Made by a program: the position numbers and the translations under genes. 34,440 nucleotides of DNA, taken from NCBI GenBank assembly GCA_951801965.1, contig CATOPA010000005.1, positions 1 to 34,440 of the forward strand. The letters run 5' to 3'. The stretch's first letter is position 1. Each line of letters starts with the position of its first letter. The notes under the pieces are model-generated. The model had not been told where the DNA came from, searched no databases, and saw nothing but the letters and a program-made list of their open reading frames with translations. This DNA comes from an uncultured Erysipelotrichaceae bacterium (GTDB lineage Bacteria; Bacillota_I; Bacilli_A; Erysipelotrichales; Coprobacillaceae). This document shows, piece by piece, positions 7,236 to 15,076 of this stretch.

Positions 7236-7250
7236 TATGGGGGAAATTAT

Positions 7251-7781
7251 ATGAAAAATTCAAAAACATACAAAATAACTTTATCAGCACTTTTTTTAGC
7301 ATTAGGTATTGTTATGCCTTTTTTCACAGCACAAATTCCTTCTATTGGAAGTCAATTATTGCCTATGCATATACCAGTTTTATTATGTGGATTTGTTTTA
7401 GGTGGACCATATGGTGCTATCATTGGTTTTATAACACCACTACTTAGAAGTGCACTTTTTTCTATGCCACCAATGTTTCCTACAGCTATATGTATGGCGT
7501 TTGAACTTGCTGTTTATGGATTTATGAGTGGTTATTTATATAGACATCTTCAAAAAACAACAATGAATGTATACTTATCTCTTATTACTGCGATGATATG
7601 TGGACGTGTTGTATGGGGAATTGTCAGTGTCATTCTATTTAGCATGCAAAATCAAGCCTTTTCTTTATCAATGTTTATTGCAGGAGCATTTGCTAATGCA
7701 ATGATAGGAATTGTTTTACAAATCATTATTATTCCTCTTTGTATTATGGCTTTAGAAAGGGCTCATTTGATATATGAATAA
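7251..7781 (+). CDS. ECF transporter S component (substrate-binding membrane subunit)
   Basis: 176 aa from ATG 7251, which has GGGGGA seven bases upstream. The track start at 7194 lies inside the leader terminator and has no ribosome site. Six hydrophobic segments are seen. The first is TLSALFLALGIVMPFF. The next block GSQLLPMHIPVLLCGFVLGGPYGAIIGFITPLL and the later MAFELAVYGFMSGYLY are characteristic of ECF S components, which capture a vitamin or similar small molecule and dock with shared EcfA/A'/T subunits. Those subunits are not in this window, so this is a group II orphan S component. The substrate cannot be read from sequence. The kinase gene overlapping its end suggests the imported compound is phosphorylated. 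Leader control fits a vitamin or nucleoside-like ligand. Confidence 0.85.
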   Translation: MKNSKTYKITLSALFLALGIVMPFFTAQIPSIGSQLLPMHIPVLLCGFVLGGPYGAIIGFITPLLRSALFSMPPMFPTAICMAFELAVYGFMSGYLYRHLQKTTMNVYLSLITAMICGRVVWGIVSVILFSMQNQAFSLSMFIAGAFANAMIGIVLQIIIIPLCIMALERAHLIYE

Positions 7782-8820
7782 TCCTCTCTGGAGTAAGTAT
7801 TTTCAAGAATACCCTTTTTCAACCATACAAGATTTCATCAAATATTTATATCAATCAACTCTTGGATCTGCGCATTTTATCACAGATCCTTCAGAAAATT
7901 TTGAGGCTTTTATCAATGAATATCATTCTATTGATCATGATGACCAACATGTTTTATATGAACCTCTCAACGAAGATTTTGGACGTATTCATCTAGAAGC
8001 ATTAAATGAACAACATCTTAAAATAATACATCAATGGATTTTAAAAAGTGTGTCAGTCACTTCATCAAAAGATTCTTTGATACAATGTTTTAACAAAGTA
8101 GAAAAAGGCATTTTAGAAGGATGGATTCCTTTTTCACTTGAATCATGGCAAACAGAAATAAAAAATTATCAACAAAACGGATGTCCTGCTGTTTCACATA
8201 GTCAGATTTTTAAACAACACTATCATCCACATTATCGTATTATAAAAAAGGAATATATACCTTTAATGCATATCATGCAACAAATTGATGAATTACCTCC
8301 TTATAGTATCATTGCTATTGAAGGACAAAGTGGTTCTGGAAAAAGTAGTCTCGCTAATATGTTACATGAAATTTATAACTATCCAATCATTCATATGGAT
8401 GACTTTTTCTTACAAAAGCATCAAAGAACATTAGAAAGACTCAATGAAGTTGGTGGGAATATAGATTATGAACGTTTTTATCAAGAAGTGATTACTCCAA
8501 TAAATCAACATCAATCATTTGATTATTCCATTTTTGATTGTCAATCAATGTCTATACAAGGGCAAAGACATATACATTTTGATTCTCAAATTATTGTAGA
8601 AGGAAGCTATAGCTTACATCCATTTTTTCAAGACTATGCATCTTTTTCTATTTTCTTATCATTGCCTTTTGAATTACAAAAGCAAAGAATAAAAAAACGA
8701 AATGGTGACAAAATGTTAGAAAGATTTATTCATGAATGGATTCCTAAAGAAAATCAATATTTTCAATATTTTGATATAGAAAAAAAAGCTGATATGATCA
8801 TAAAAAATGATTCCCTTTAA
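7774..8820 (+). CDS. P-loop kinase of the uridine kinase/phosphoribulokinase fold with an unknown N-terminal domain
   Basis: 348 aa, starting eight bases before the ECF stop, so tightly coupled. The C-terminal half holds IIAIEGQSGSGKSSLA (P-loop at residues 184-192), then YPIIHMDDFFLQ, the Asp-rich stretch found in uridine and pantothenate kinases, and IIVEGSYSLHPFF plus the lid KQRIKKRNG. The N-terminal 170 residues (WSKYFQEYP, LGSAHFITDP, HPHYRIIKKEY) form a separate domain I do not recognise. Fusion of this domain to a small-molecule kinase and coupling to an S component suggest an uptake-and-trapping pair. The phosphate acceptor is unknown; a nucleoside, a vitamin or a sugar are all possible. 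Confidence 0.8.
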   Translation: MNNPLWSKYFQEYPFSTIQDFIKYLYQSTLGSAHFITDPSENFEAFINEYHSIDHDDQHVLYEPLNEDFGRIHLEALNEQHLKIIHQWILKSVSVTSSKDSLIQCFNKVEKGILEGWIPFSLESWQTEIKNYQQNGCPAVSHSQIFKQHYHPHYRIIKKEYIPLMHIMQQIDELPPYSIIAIEGQSGSGKSSLANMLHEIYNYPIIHMDDFFLQKHQRTLERLNEVGGNIDYERFYQEVITPINQHQSFDYSIFDCQSMSIQGQRHIHFDSQIIVEGSYSLHPFFQDYASFSIFLSLPFELQKQRIKKRNGDKMLERFIHEWIPKENQYFQYFDIEKKADMIIKNDSL

Positions 8821-8836
8821 TAGAGAATCATTTTTT
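8802..8836 (+). terminator. Bidirectional terminator between kinase and aldo/keto reductase genes
   Basis: AAAAAATGATTC and GAATCATTTTTT form a perfect 12-bp stem with an 11-base loop. The A and T tracts on each side let it stop RNA from both converging genes; both stop codons lie in it. Confidence 0.85.
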
Positions 8837-9817
8837 ATTTGTTGCCATCACTCCAACTAATTTATGTGGAGTATAAAGTTCTTCTAAATATTGTAATTCT
8901 TCTTTAGAAAGTTTCATATCAACAGCTTTAATGGCAGTATCGATATGACTCTTTTTCGTTGCGCCAATAATTGGAGAAGCGACTTTACTCATTAACCATG
9001 ATAAAGAAATTTCACTCATTGAGACTTCTTTTTGATTTGACAATTCAACAACTCTTTGAATAATCTGAGAATCAGCATTTTCACTTGCATCATATTTTCC
9101 CTTAGCATACGTATCTTCTTTTAATCTTTGAGATGTCTCTCCTGGCTTTTTTGCAAGGCGTCCTGATGCCAAAGCACTGTATGGAGTCATAGCTATATTA
9201 TGCAAGTCGCAATATGGTTTCATTTCTCTTTCTTCTTCTCTAAAAATCAAATTATAATGTCCTTGTACTGTGATAAATGGTTCATATCCTTTTGCTTTTG
9301 CAATTTCATTAGCTTTTGCTAATTGCCATGCATAACAATTAGAAATTCCAATATATCTTATTTTATGACTCTTTATCAATGTATGCAAAATATCTAACGT
9401 TTCTTCTATTGGCGTATATTCATCCCACATATGCATAATATATAAATCTATATAATCACTTTGTAATCTTTCTAAGCTTTTATTTAAGCATAATTCAATA
9501 TGTTCTCTTGCACTGATTCCTTGTTGAACTTGTTCCAATGTTCGAGGTGTATATTTTGTTGCTATAATGATATCCTCACGTTTGATACATTCCTTTATAA
9601 ATCTTCCTACATACTCTTCGCTTGTTCCTCCTTGATATGCCATAGCTGTATCAAAAAAGTTGATACCTTGATCAAAAGCATACTTCATAATTTCTTTTGA
9701 TTCTTCATATGGCAATGTCCATGAATGCATTCCTTTTGATGCTTCCCCAAAGCTCATACACCCTAAACAAACACGTGATACCATTAAATCTGAATTCCCT
9801 AATTTTATATACTCCAT
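8828..9817 (-). CDS. Aldo/keto reductase
   Basis: 329 aa, a TIM-barrel NAD(P)H-dependent carbonyl reductase. The catalytic tetrad is in place: D56 in FFDTAMAY, Y61 in the same motif, K88 in IATKY and H129 in YIMHMWD. The NADP-binding C-terminal part reads SPIIGATKKSHIDTAI, with the KxxH(I)xxA pattern of the family. The length and the start (LGNSDLMVSRVCLGCMSFG) fit the AKR11-13-like branch that reduces small aldehydes. It is the last gene of a three-gene run (MBL hydrolase, phosphatase, reductase) starting 11 bases after the phosphatase stop. A detoxification operon behind the adjacent TetR is plausible. Substrate not known. Confidence 0.92.
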   Translation of the reverse strand: MEYIKLGNSDLMVSRVCLGCMSFGEASKGMHSWTLPYEESKEIMKYAFDQGINFFDTAMAYQGGTSEEYVGRFIKECIKREDIIIATKYTPRTLEQVQQGISAREHIELCLNKSLERLQSDYIDLYIMHMWDEYTPIEETLDILHTLIKSHKIRYIGISNCYAWQLAKANEIAKAKGYEPFITVQGHYNLIFREEEREMKPYCDLHNIAMTPYSALASGRLAKKPGETSQRLKEDTYAKGKYDASENADSQIIQRVVELSNQKEVSMSEISLSWLMSKVASPIIGATKKSHIDTAIKAVDMKLSKEELQYLEELYTPHKLVGVMATNKK

Positions 9818-9828
9818 AATTATCTCCT

Positions 9829-10404
9829 TTAATCTTTTTGACGAATGACTTCTTTTAAAACAAATTGATGATTGCTATAACAATAAACAAATATGCAACA
9901 ATTCCCAAATCCTTTTTTTAACTCATCACCAGGATCTTGAATAGCTCTTAAAAAATTATAACATGCACCACTATGACTGACTGCTAAAACACAATGATGA
10001 TCATCTTTTTCCATGATATCAGTTAAAGTTTTCATCATTCTATCTCTTGTTGTATTTGAAGACTCTCCTCCATATTGAAGATAAAAAGTCTCACAATCTT
10101 TTGGTGTCAAATGTTGATTTAAACGTTCACTTTCTCCTTCTAGCTCACCATAAAAATTCTCTTTTAATCCTTTTAATCTGACATATGACATATCAACAAC
10201 AAGTTCTAAAGTATCACTACATCTTTCACTTGTAGAAGAATATGCATGGTCAAAAACAATATGATGTTCCTTAAAATATTGTCCTGCTTTTTTTGCTTGC
10301 TGCTGACCTTTTTTTGTTAATGGTGAATCACACCATCCTTGAATTTTATGTTGGGCATTAAACAATGTTTCTCCATGACGCATTAAGTATAATAGTTTAT
10401 CCAT
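9829..10404 (-). CDS. Histidine phosphatase family protein
   Basis: 191 aa. The phosphate-binding and nucleophile motif LMRHGET has H10 as the phospho-acceptor, and the second catalytic His is H144 in AVSHSGA. R61 in TSERC is the usual second Arg. This places it in the phosphoglycerate-mutase-like branch (cofactor-dependent mutase/broad phosphatase). It overlaps the upstream MBL gene by one base (TAATG) and is followed by the aldo/keto reductase, so the three are one transcript. Whether it is a sugar phosphatase or acts on another phospho-ester cannot be read from sequence. Confidence 0.9.
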   Translation of the reverse strand: MDKLLYLMRHGETLFNAQHKIQGWCDSPLTKKGQQQAKKAGQYFKEHHIVFDHAYSSTSERCSDTLELVVDMSYVRLKGLKENFYGELEGESERLNQHLTPKDCETFYLQYGGESSNTTRDRMMKTLTDIMEKDDHHCVLAVSHSGACYNFLRAIQDPGDELKKGFGNCCIFVYCYSNHQFVLKEVIRQKD

Positions 10405-11219
10405 TACTTCTTTATAAGCTGATAAGCTTCTCCTGGTGCTAAAACATGAATACGTTCAGGATGAACAATATGTTCAAATAAATCTAATGGATTCCCATTA
10501 AATGGTGTCATAGTTGGAGCATCAACACAACCCCAATGAATACAAATCAAGTCACTGTTTGGATAAGCATTCGCAAGCTGAATTGCCCCTTCTAATGTGA
10601 TATGCCATTCATTATCAGCAAAATCAAATAAAATAACATCTGGTTCAGGCATATGTAAATGTTCATCTAATAAACGTGAATCCCCTGGTAACCATATTGT
10701 TCCATCTTGTGTCTCAATCCAATATCCACAATAATCTTTTTCTTCCCAATATCTATATTGCCATTTTTGTGATCCATTTTGCCAATTATGCAATGCTTTT
10801 GTGACAGTTACCTTGATATCATTAATAAAGAAATTGTCATGAATATCATGCTTTTGAGTAGGATATCCTTCTTCACTCATCACATCAGCAACATAGCTTG
10901 GAGCATGGTATGAAAGACAAACATTTTTTACATCTTGACATGTTGCTCTTGAAAAATGGTCATTGTCTATATGTGTAATGAGTAAACCATCTAAGGTAGG
11001 AATATCTTCTATAGATAAAGGGATATCATAAAGTAATGGCATATCAAATCCTTTTAAAACAGGATCAATCATTATATTTGTTTGATGAGAATGAATCATA
11101 GCACCTCCTTGTCCAAGCCAATAAATCTTTGTTTGGCAATCTTCTTGAAAACACCTTTGATTCATAAATATAGTTTGTGGAGCTATAGCTTGTCCACTTT
11201 GACTTTGTCTTATTTTCAT
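10404..11219 (-). CDS. MBL-fold metallo-hydrolase (Lactamase_B_2-like)
   Basis: 271 aa, start at ATG 11219 with AAAGGAGG nine bases before. Strand-loop GQGGAMIHSHQTNIMIDPVL and the metal motif THIDNDHFS are those of the MBL fold. The usual HxHxDH is HxDxDH here (H83, D85, D87, H88). Later metal ligands may be LPGDSR and ICIHWGCVD. The family breaks phospho- or carboxy-ester, lactone or amide bonds; UlaG-type members act on sugar lactones. The substitution of the second His is seen in some branches, so the site may still bind one or two metals. First gene of the MBL-phosphatase-reductase operon, preceded by the TetR gene. Confidence 0.85.
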   Translation of the reverse strand: MKIRQSQSGQAIAPQTIFMNQRCFQEDCQTKIYWLGQGGAMIHSHQTNIMIDPVLKGFDMPLLYDIPLSIEDIPTLDGLLITHIDNDHFSRATCQDVKNVCLSYHAPSYVADVMSEEGYPTQKHDIHDNFFINDIKVTVTKALHNWQNGSQKWQYRYWEEKDYCGYWIETQDGTIWLPGDSRLLDEHLHMPEPDVILFDFADNEWHITLEGAIQLANAYPNSDLICIHWGCVDAPTMTPFNGNPLDLFEHIVHPERIHVLAPGEAYQLIKK

Positions 11220-11296
11220 TATAAAACCTCCTTTGACAATATCTTATATCATCACAAAAGGAGGTGCAACAAACAGTTTATTCATTTTGTCAATAA

Positions 11297-11322
11297 ATTG
11301 ACTTTTTTATAAAAAAGTCAAT
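11297..11322. promoter_or_regulatory. 26-bp perfect palindrome between tetR and the MBL operon
   Basis: Each arm is ATTGACTTTTTTA, with no spacer, and it overlaps the tetR stop codon. A third GTCAAT lies beside it at 11289-11294, giving a second inverted repeat GTCAAT-AA-ATTGAC. There is no T tract after the stem on either strand, so it looks more like an operator for the adjacent TetR protein than a terminator, though a terminator role cannot be ruled out. Confidence 0.5.
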
Positions 11323-11893
11323 GTCTTTGATATGGATTACCTTGAGTCTTTCCATTTTCAAATAGCTTTTCCATACCTACACTTCTCAATTGAGTAATAA
11401 TATCTGCCATTTCTTCGCAACTTGAAGACATATCAGATAAAATCCAAGACAAAACCATACTACTTGATGCATTTGCATGATACTCTGTCGCAAAGCGTAA
11501 AGCTTCTGGTATTTCTTCTTTTCCATAAAGTGTTTGATGCCATTTGAGATCAAATTCTTTACAATGCTTAAACATATAATCTTTTAAACAATTTTGATCA
11601 TTCCTTAAGCATGCTTGTTTCATAAATAAATGATATTTTTTCATATTATAAAATGATTTTAAAAGCTGTGTATAAAAATCGAAATCTGTTTCTCCATCTT
11701 GAAATCCAACTATAATTTTATGGGTATAAATATATTGAATCAAATCATTTTTATCAATAAAATGATTATAAAATGTTTGCTTGCTCACATGACTTTCATT
11801 GAGTATTTGCTTAATTGTTATTGAATCTAAATGAGTTGTTTCACATAATCTTAATAAAGCTTCAGCGATTATATTTTTTATATCAATAGCCAT
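11318..11893 (-). CDS. TetR/AcrR family transcriptional regulator
   Basis: 191 aa. The N-terminal 60 residues are a TetR DNA-binding domain: helix NIIAEALLRLCET, then the turn SITIKQILNESHVSKQTFYNHFIDKNDLI, where SKQTFYNHF is the recognition helix. The C-terminal part (about residues 75-190) is the ligand pocket and resembles the DhaS/TetR_C_8 type (FYTQLLKSFYNMKKYHLFMKQA). It lies just upstream of the MBL operon, in the same direction, and divergent from tag. Repeated ATTATGATA in the tetR-tag gap and the long palindrome downstream are candidate binding sites, so it may control itself and the MBL operon. Effector unknown. Confidence 0.85.
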   Translation of the reverse strand: MAIDIKNIIAEALLRLCETTHLDSITIKQILNESHVSKQTFYNHFIDKNDLIQYIYTHKIIVGFQDGETDFDFYTQLLKSFYNMKKYHLFMKQACLRNDQNCLKDYMFKHCKEFDLKWHQTLYGKEEIPEALRFATEYHANASSSMVLSWILSDMSSSCEEMADIITQLRSVGMEKLFENGKTQGNPYQRH

Positions 11894-11920
11894 TTTATCA
11901 ACTCCTTCTTATTTTTATTA

Positions 11921-11959
11921 TATCATAATCTTTTCTTTCGTCATCATAAAAATTATGAT
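11921..11959. promoter_or_regulatory. Divergent tetR/tag promoter region with ATTATGATA repeats
   Basis: An inverted repeat ATCATAA-AAA-TTATGAT (11943-11959) sits between the two genes. Reading outward, ATTATGATA leads into TAAAAT (tag, plus) and, at 11921-11929, into TATAAT (tetR, minus), so both -10 regions carry the same sequence. Consistent with a shared operator. The -35 boxes are weak. Confidence 0.45.
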
Positions 11960-11981
11960 AAAATAATAATGGTGAGAAAAA

Positions 11982-12527
11982 ATGAAAAGATGTGCGTGGG
12001 CAAAAAATCAATTACTAAATGATTATCATGATCATATTTGGGGCAAACCTCAACATGATGAAAAAATGTTATTTAAAATGTTAATATTAGAAGGACTTCA
12101 GGCTGGTTTAAGCTGGGAAATTATTCTCAAAAAAGAAGAAGCATATAGACAGGCATTAGATGATTTTGACTATAAGAAAATTGCATTATATGATGAGAGA
12201 AAATATGAAGAATTAATGAATACCCCTTATCTTATTAAAAACAAATTAAAAATGAAAGCTATTATAACAAATGCTAAAGCTTTTCTTGATGTTCAAAAAG
12301 AATTCCAAAGCTTTGATTCTTATATATGGTCTTTTGTTGATTTTAAGCCTATTGCTCATACATATCAAGCTTCATCAGATGTTCCATCATTTGACGAACT
12401 TTCAACACGCATTTCTCATGATTTAAAAAAACGTGGATTTCGTTTTGTAGGTCCTACAATTATCTATTCTTACTTACAAGCCATTGGTATATATAACGAT
12501 CATGAAATTGATTGCGATTTCTATTGA
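11982..12527 (+). CDS. tag: DNA-3-methyladenine glycosylase I
   Basis: 181 aa, the usual size of Tag. It starts MKRCAWAK and has HIWGKPQHDE, LEGLQAGLSWEIILKK and a C-terminal NDHEIDCDFY, all Tag signatures. The structural zinc ligands of the family appear as C4, a His near residue 16-18, H174 and C178. The enzyme excises 3-methyladenine from alkylated DNA in the cytoplasm. Start at ATG 11982, preceded by TGGTGAGA. It is transcribed away from tetR. Whether the TetR protein controls it is not known, but the shared promoter gap allows it. Confidence 0.95.
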   Translation: MKRCAWAKNQLLNDYHDHIWGKPQHDEKMLFKMLILEGLQAGLSWEIILKKEEAYRQALDDFDYKKIALYDERKYEELMNTPYLIKNKLKMKAIITNAKAFLDVQKEFQSFDSYIWSFVDFKPIAHTYQASSDVPSFDELSTRISHDLKKRGFRFVGPTIIYSYLQAIGIYNDHEIDCDFY

Positions 12528-12552
12528 TTTTTTTTCAAATTTATAATATAAT
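12524..12552 (+). promoter_or_regulatory. Promoter of tRNA-Leu
   Basis: TTGATT, 17 bases, TATAAT, 24 bases before the tRNA 5' end. A second overlapping TATAAT at 12542 is out of spacing. Confidence 0.6.
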
Positions 12553-12576
12553 GATTGAGCAATGAAAAAAGGATAT

Positions 12577-12660
12577 GCCCGAGTGGCGAAATTGGTATAC
12601 GCACAGCACTCAAAATGCTGCGGTTCTGCCATGTCGGTTCGAGTCCGACCTCGGGCACCA
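12577..12660 (+). tRNA. tRNA-Leu(CAA)
   Basis: 84 bases, including an encoded CCA. Acceptor stem GCCCGAG pairs with CTCGGGC, discriminator A. The anticodon stem CAGCA/TGCTG encloses loop CTCAAAA, so the anticodon is CAA, reading UUG. A long variable arm (class II) and the T arm GTCGGTTCGAGTCCGAC confirm leucine type. Confidence 0.97.
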
Positions 12661-12670
12661 TTTAAAACTT

Positions 12671-12697
12671 AGATTAACTTAGGTTAATCTTTTTTTA
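12671..12697 (+). terminator. Terminator after tRNA-Leu
   Basis: AGATTAAC-TTAG-GTTAATCT hairpin (8 bp, tetraloop) followed by seven T. The remaining bases up to 12848 show no other feature. Confidence 0.85.
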
Positions 12698-12848
12698 TAT
12701 AAACTTTGATAAACATCATTTCTATACTGTATCTTATTCTTAGATAATTATTCTATTTCAAAATAGTCTCATTATCAAATCCGCAATAAGAAAACTGATT
12801 CATTTCCCCAAAACACTTTTTTCCATTTTCAAAAGATGTACGTTTTCA

Positions 12849-12877
12849 TTTACATCATAAACGAATCTTTGTATAAT
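12849..12877 (+). promoter_or_regulatory. Promoter of the RsmF-like gene
   Basis: TTTACA, 17 bases, TATAAT, 17 bases before the start codon, which leaves a very short leader. Confidence 0.6.
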
Positions 12878-12893
12878 AATTGAGGTGAAGACA

Positions 12894-14216
12894 ATGAATA
12901 TATTATTTGAAAAACAAATGAAAGATCTTTTAAAAGATGAATATAATGATTTTAAAACAGCATTAGAGAAACCAGCAATCAAAGCATTTTATACCAATCC
13001 ATTAAAACCTCATGTTATTTCTTATTTAGATACTGATTACATTCAACCCCATGTTGTATGTAAAGATGGATATTACTTTGATTATGAAAACTATCCTCTA
13101 GGAAAATCACCTTTTTTCTTATGTGGTTGTTATTACATTCAAGAACCAAGTGCTATGCTCGTTTCTCATTTTTTAAATGTCAAAGAAGATGATTATATCT
13201 TAGATATGTGTGCTGCACCAGGTGGTAAAACGTGTGCTATCGCTTCTCAACTTTCTCATCAAGGACTTATGATTGCTAATGATATCGTTCCTTTAAGAGC
13301 AAAAATTCTTTCAGAAAATATTGAGAGATTTGGTTTAAAAAATACCATTGTCACAAATTGTGATCCTGTCCTCTTTCAAAAACAACTCCCCCACTTTTTT
13401 GATAAGGTCATTTTAGATGCTCCTTGTAGTGGTGAAGGTATGTTTAGAAAAAATGACCAATCTATAGAAACATGGTCAATAGAAAAAATTCATGAATGTG
13501 TTTCTATTCAAAGACAACTTATTGATGAAGCTATGTTTGCTTTAAAACCTGGTGGTCAATTGATTTATTCAACATGCACTTATAATATTCACGAAAATGA
13601 AGAGCAAGTTCAATATATCCTAGATCATTATGATTGTTCATTAATTCCTTTACAAAAAAGTCATGGTATGAAGGAAGGAATCAATATGAGTGAGGTTGTA
13701 CGTCTATACCCTCACCATTATCAAGGAGAAGGTCATTTTATTGCTCTTATTCAAAAACATGGAGAAGAATTGCCAACAAAAGTAAAGGCTCAAAAGCCAA
13801 AAATATCTAAGCAAAATCTTAAGCTTGTGGAAGATTTCTATAAACAATACTTGAATATTCCTGTACCTAAATATCTCTATGAAAATAATCAGCATATCTA
13901 TGCTTTGCTTCCACAATTTCCAGAGATGAAAGGAATCAGAATATTAAGAAATGGTCTATATTTGGGTGAATGTAAGAAGAATCGTTTTGAGCCTAGCCAT
14001 GCTCTCGCATTAACACTTCATAAAAATGATGTTAAACAGTCTTATACTTTTCATGAAAATGATGAAGACATTAGAAAATATATTCATGGAGAAACAATAG
14101 AAGGAAGTCAACAAAAAGGTTATGGTGTTATTTTTGTTGAAGAATTTCCACTCTCCTTTTATAAAGAGAGTGGGCATCAAGCTAAAAATTTATACCCAAA
14201 GGGGCTAAGACGATGA
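12894..14216 (+). CDS. rsmF: RsmF/Nol1-Nop2-Sun family rRNA (cytosine-5) methyltransferase
   Basis: 440 aa. The start is ATG 12894 with GAGGTG six bases before. The track start (GTG 12885) is part of the ribosome site. SAM-binding motif I is LDMCAAPGGKT, motif IV is DAPCSGEGMFRK and motif VI is YSTCTYNIHENEEQ; the two Cys (PC and TC) are the general and catalytic Cys of RNA m5C enzymes. The C-terminal 150 residues (LYPHHYQGEGHFIALI, then IRILRNGLYLGECKKNRFEPSHALAL) are the RsmF-type PUA-like extension. It methylates 16S rRNA in related species. The HD-domain gene overlaps its last four bases. Family sure; exact target position inferred. Confidence 0.9.
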   Translation: MNILFEKQMKDLLKDEYNDFKTALEKPAIKAFYTNPLKPHVISYLDTDYIQPHVVCKDGYYFDYENYPLGKSPFFLCGCYYIQEPSAMLVSHFLNVKEDDYILDMCAAPGGKTCAIASQLSHQGLMIANDIVPLRAKILSENIERFGLKNTIVTNCDPVLFQKQLPHFFDKVILDAPCSGEGMFRKNDQSIETWSIEKIHECVSIQRQLIDEAMFALKPGGQLIYSTCTYNIHENEEQVQYILDHYDCSLIPLQKSHGMKEGINMSEVVRLYPHHYQGEGHFIALIQKHGEELPTKVKAQKPKISKQNLKLVEDFYKQYLNIPVPKYLYENNQHIYALLPQFPEMKGIRILRNGLYLGECKKNRFEPSHALALTLHKNDVKQSYTFHENDEDIRKYIHGETIEGSQQKGYGVIFVEEFPLSFYKESGHQAKNLYPKGLRR

Positions 14217-14662
14217 ATATATATGAAGAACTTCAACATATCTTTTTTACAAATATAGAACAATATTGTCATGGCATTTACAAAGAAAAAGCATATTTTC
14301 ACAGTTTGCAAGTTTGTGCCCTTTGTCAAAAACTTGCTATACAAAATAATTTAGATATTGAAATTGCTGCCATCATGGGTCTTTTTCATGATTATAGTCA
14401 ATTTATCAATCATTCTTCATTTCAACATGCAATAAGAAGCAAAGAGCTTCTTATTCCTATCTTAAAGCAAACATCTCTTTCATTAGAGAAACAAAAGATT
14501 ATCCTTTATGCTATTGAACATCATAGTGATAAAGAAAACGAACACGATATATATAGTGAATTATTGAAAGATGCTGATGTTCTTGCACAATATTTACAAG
14601 AACCTGATAGAATATTTAAAAAGAGCTATTTAAAGAGATTAAAAAAATATCTACCAAGGTAG
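14213..14662 (+). CDS. HD domain protein
   Basis: 149 aa. The metal-binding set is H30 (YFHSLQVC), the pair in LFHDYSQF, and the Asp of KDADVLAQY, with an IEHHSD between. These are the parts of an HD phosphohydrolase. The domain takes up almost the whole protein, so there is no partner domain. It begins four bases before the methyltransferase stop (ATGA), so the two are translated together. The family acts on nucleotides or small phosphate esters; the substrate is unknown. Confidence 0.85.
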   Translation: MNIYEELQHIFFTNIEQYCHGIYKEKAYFHSLQVCALCQKLAIQNNLDIEIAAIMGLFHDYSQFINHSSFQHAIRSKELLIPILKQTSLSLEKQKIILYAIEHHSDKENEHDIYSELLKDADVLAQYLQEPDRIFKKSYLKRLKKYLPR

Positions 14663-14672
14663 ATATTTTTTT
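14641..14672 (+). terminator. Bidirectional terminator between HD protein and thioredoxin
   Basis: AAAAAAATATCTACC and GGTAGATATTTTTTT give a perfect 15-bp inverted repeat around AA. It serves both converging genes; the last codons of each lie within it. Confidence 0.85.
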
Positions 14673-14979
14673 ACTTAATCATATTTTCTAATGCTTCATA
14701 AGGCATAAATCCCATTTGACGATTTACTGGTTGACCATTTTTAAAAGTTATCAATGTTGGAATAGATTGAACTTGAAATTGCATTGCTAAAGAAGTTTCT
14801 TGATCAACATCAACCTTTACAACTTTGATTTCTGGATGTTCCTGTGCTAACTTTTCAATACTTGGTGCTAACATTTTACAAGGTCCACACCAATTTGCAT
14901 AAAAATCAACAAAAACCAATTCGTTTTGAGAAATTAAGCTTTGAAATTCTTGATTATTAACATGTAATACACTTGACAT
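14671..14979 (-). CDS. trxA: Thioredoxin
   Basis: 102 aa from ATG 14979, which has AAAGGA before it; the track start is 17 residues too early. The active site WCGPC has C31 and C34. FVDFYANW before it and the cis-Pro loop SIPTLITFKNG after it complete the thioredoxin fold. It reduces disulphides in the cytoplasm. A TGATAG-CTCT-CTATCA inverted repeat just upstream (15005-15020) may be a regulatory site. It lies 97 bases after the ABC permease and may receive read-through, as I see no terminator between. Confidence 0.95.
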   Translation of the reverse strand: MSSVLHVNNQEFQSLISQNELVFVDFYANWCGPCKMLAPSIEKLAQEHPEIKVVKVDVDQETSLAMQFQVQSIPTLITFKNGQPVNRQMGFMPYEALENMIK

Positions 14980-15076
14980 ATATATCATCCTTTCTTTTAT
15001 AGTATGATAGCTCTCTATCAATCTATTCAAAGATTATCATAGATATTTCTTTTTTTCAACTTATATGCTTTTTATC

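Noticed and set aside
7194-7250. N-terminal extension of the ECF S component in the ORF track
   Set aside because: The ATG at 7194 is inside the terminator stem, without a ribosome site; GGGGGA stands correctly before ATG 7251.
8802-8836. Long palindromes at 8802-8836 and 14641-14672 as regulator operators
   Set aside because: Both sit between converging genes at the stop codons with A/T tracts on each side, the usual form of bidirectional terminators.
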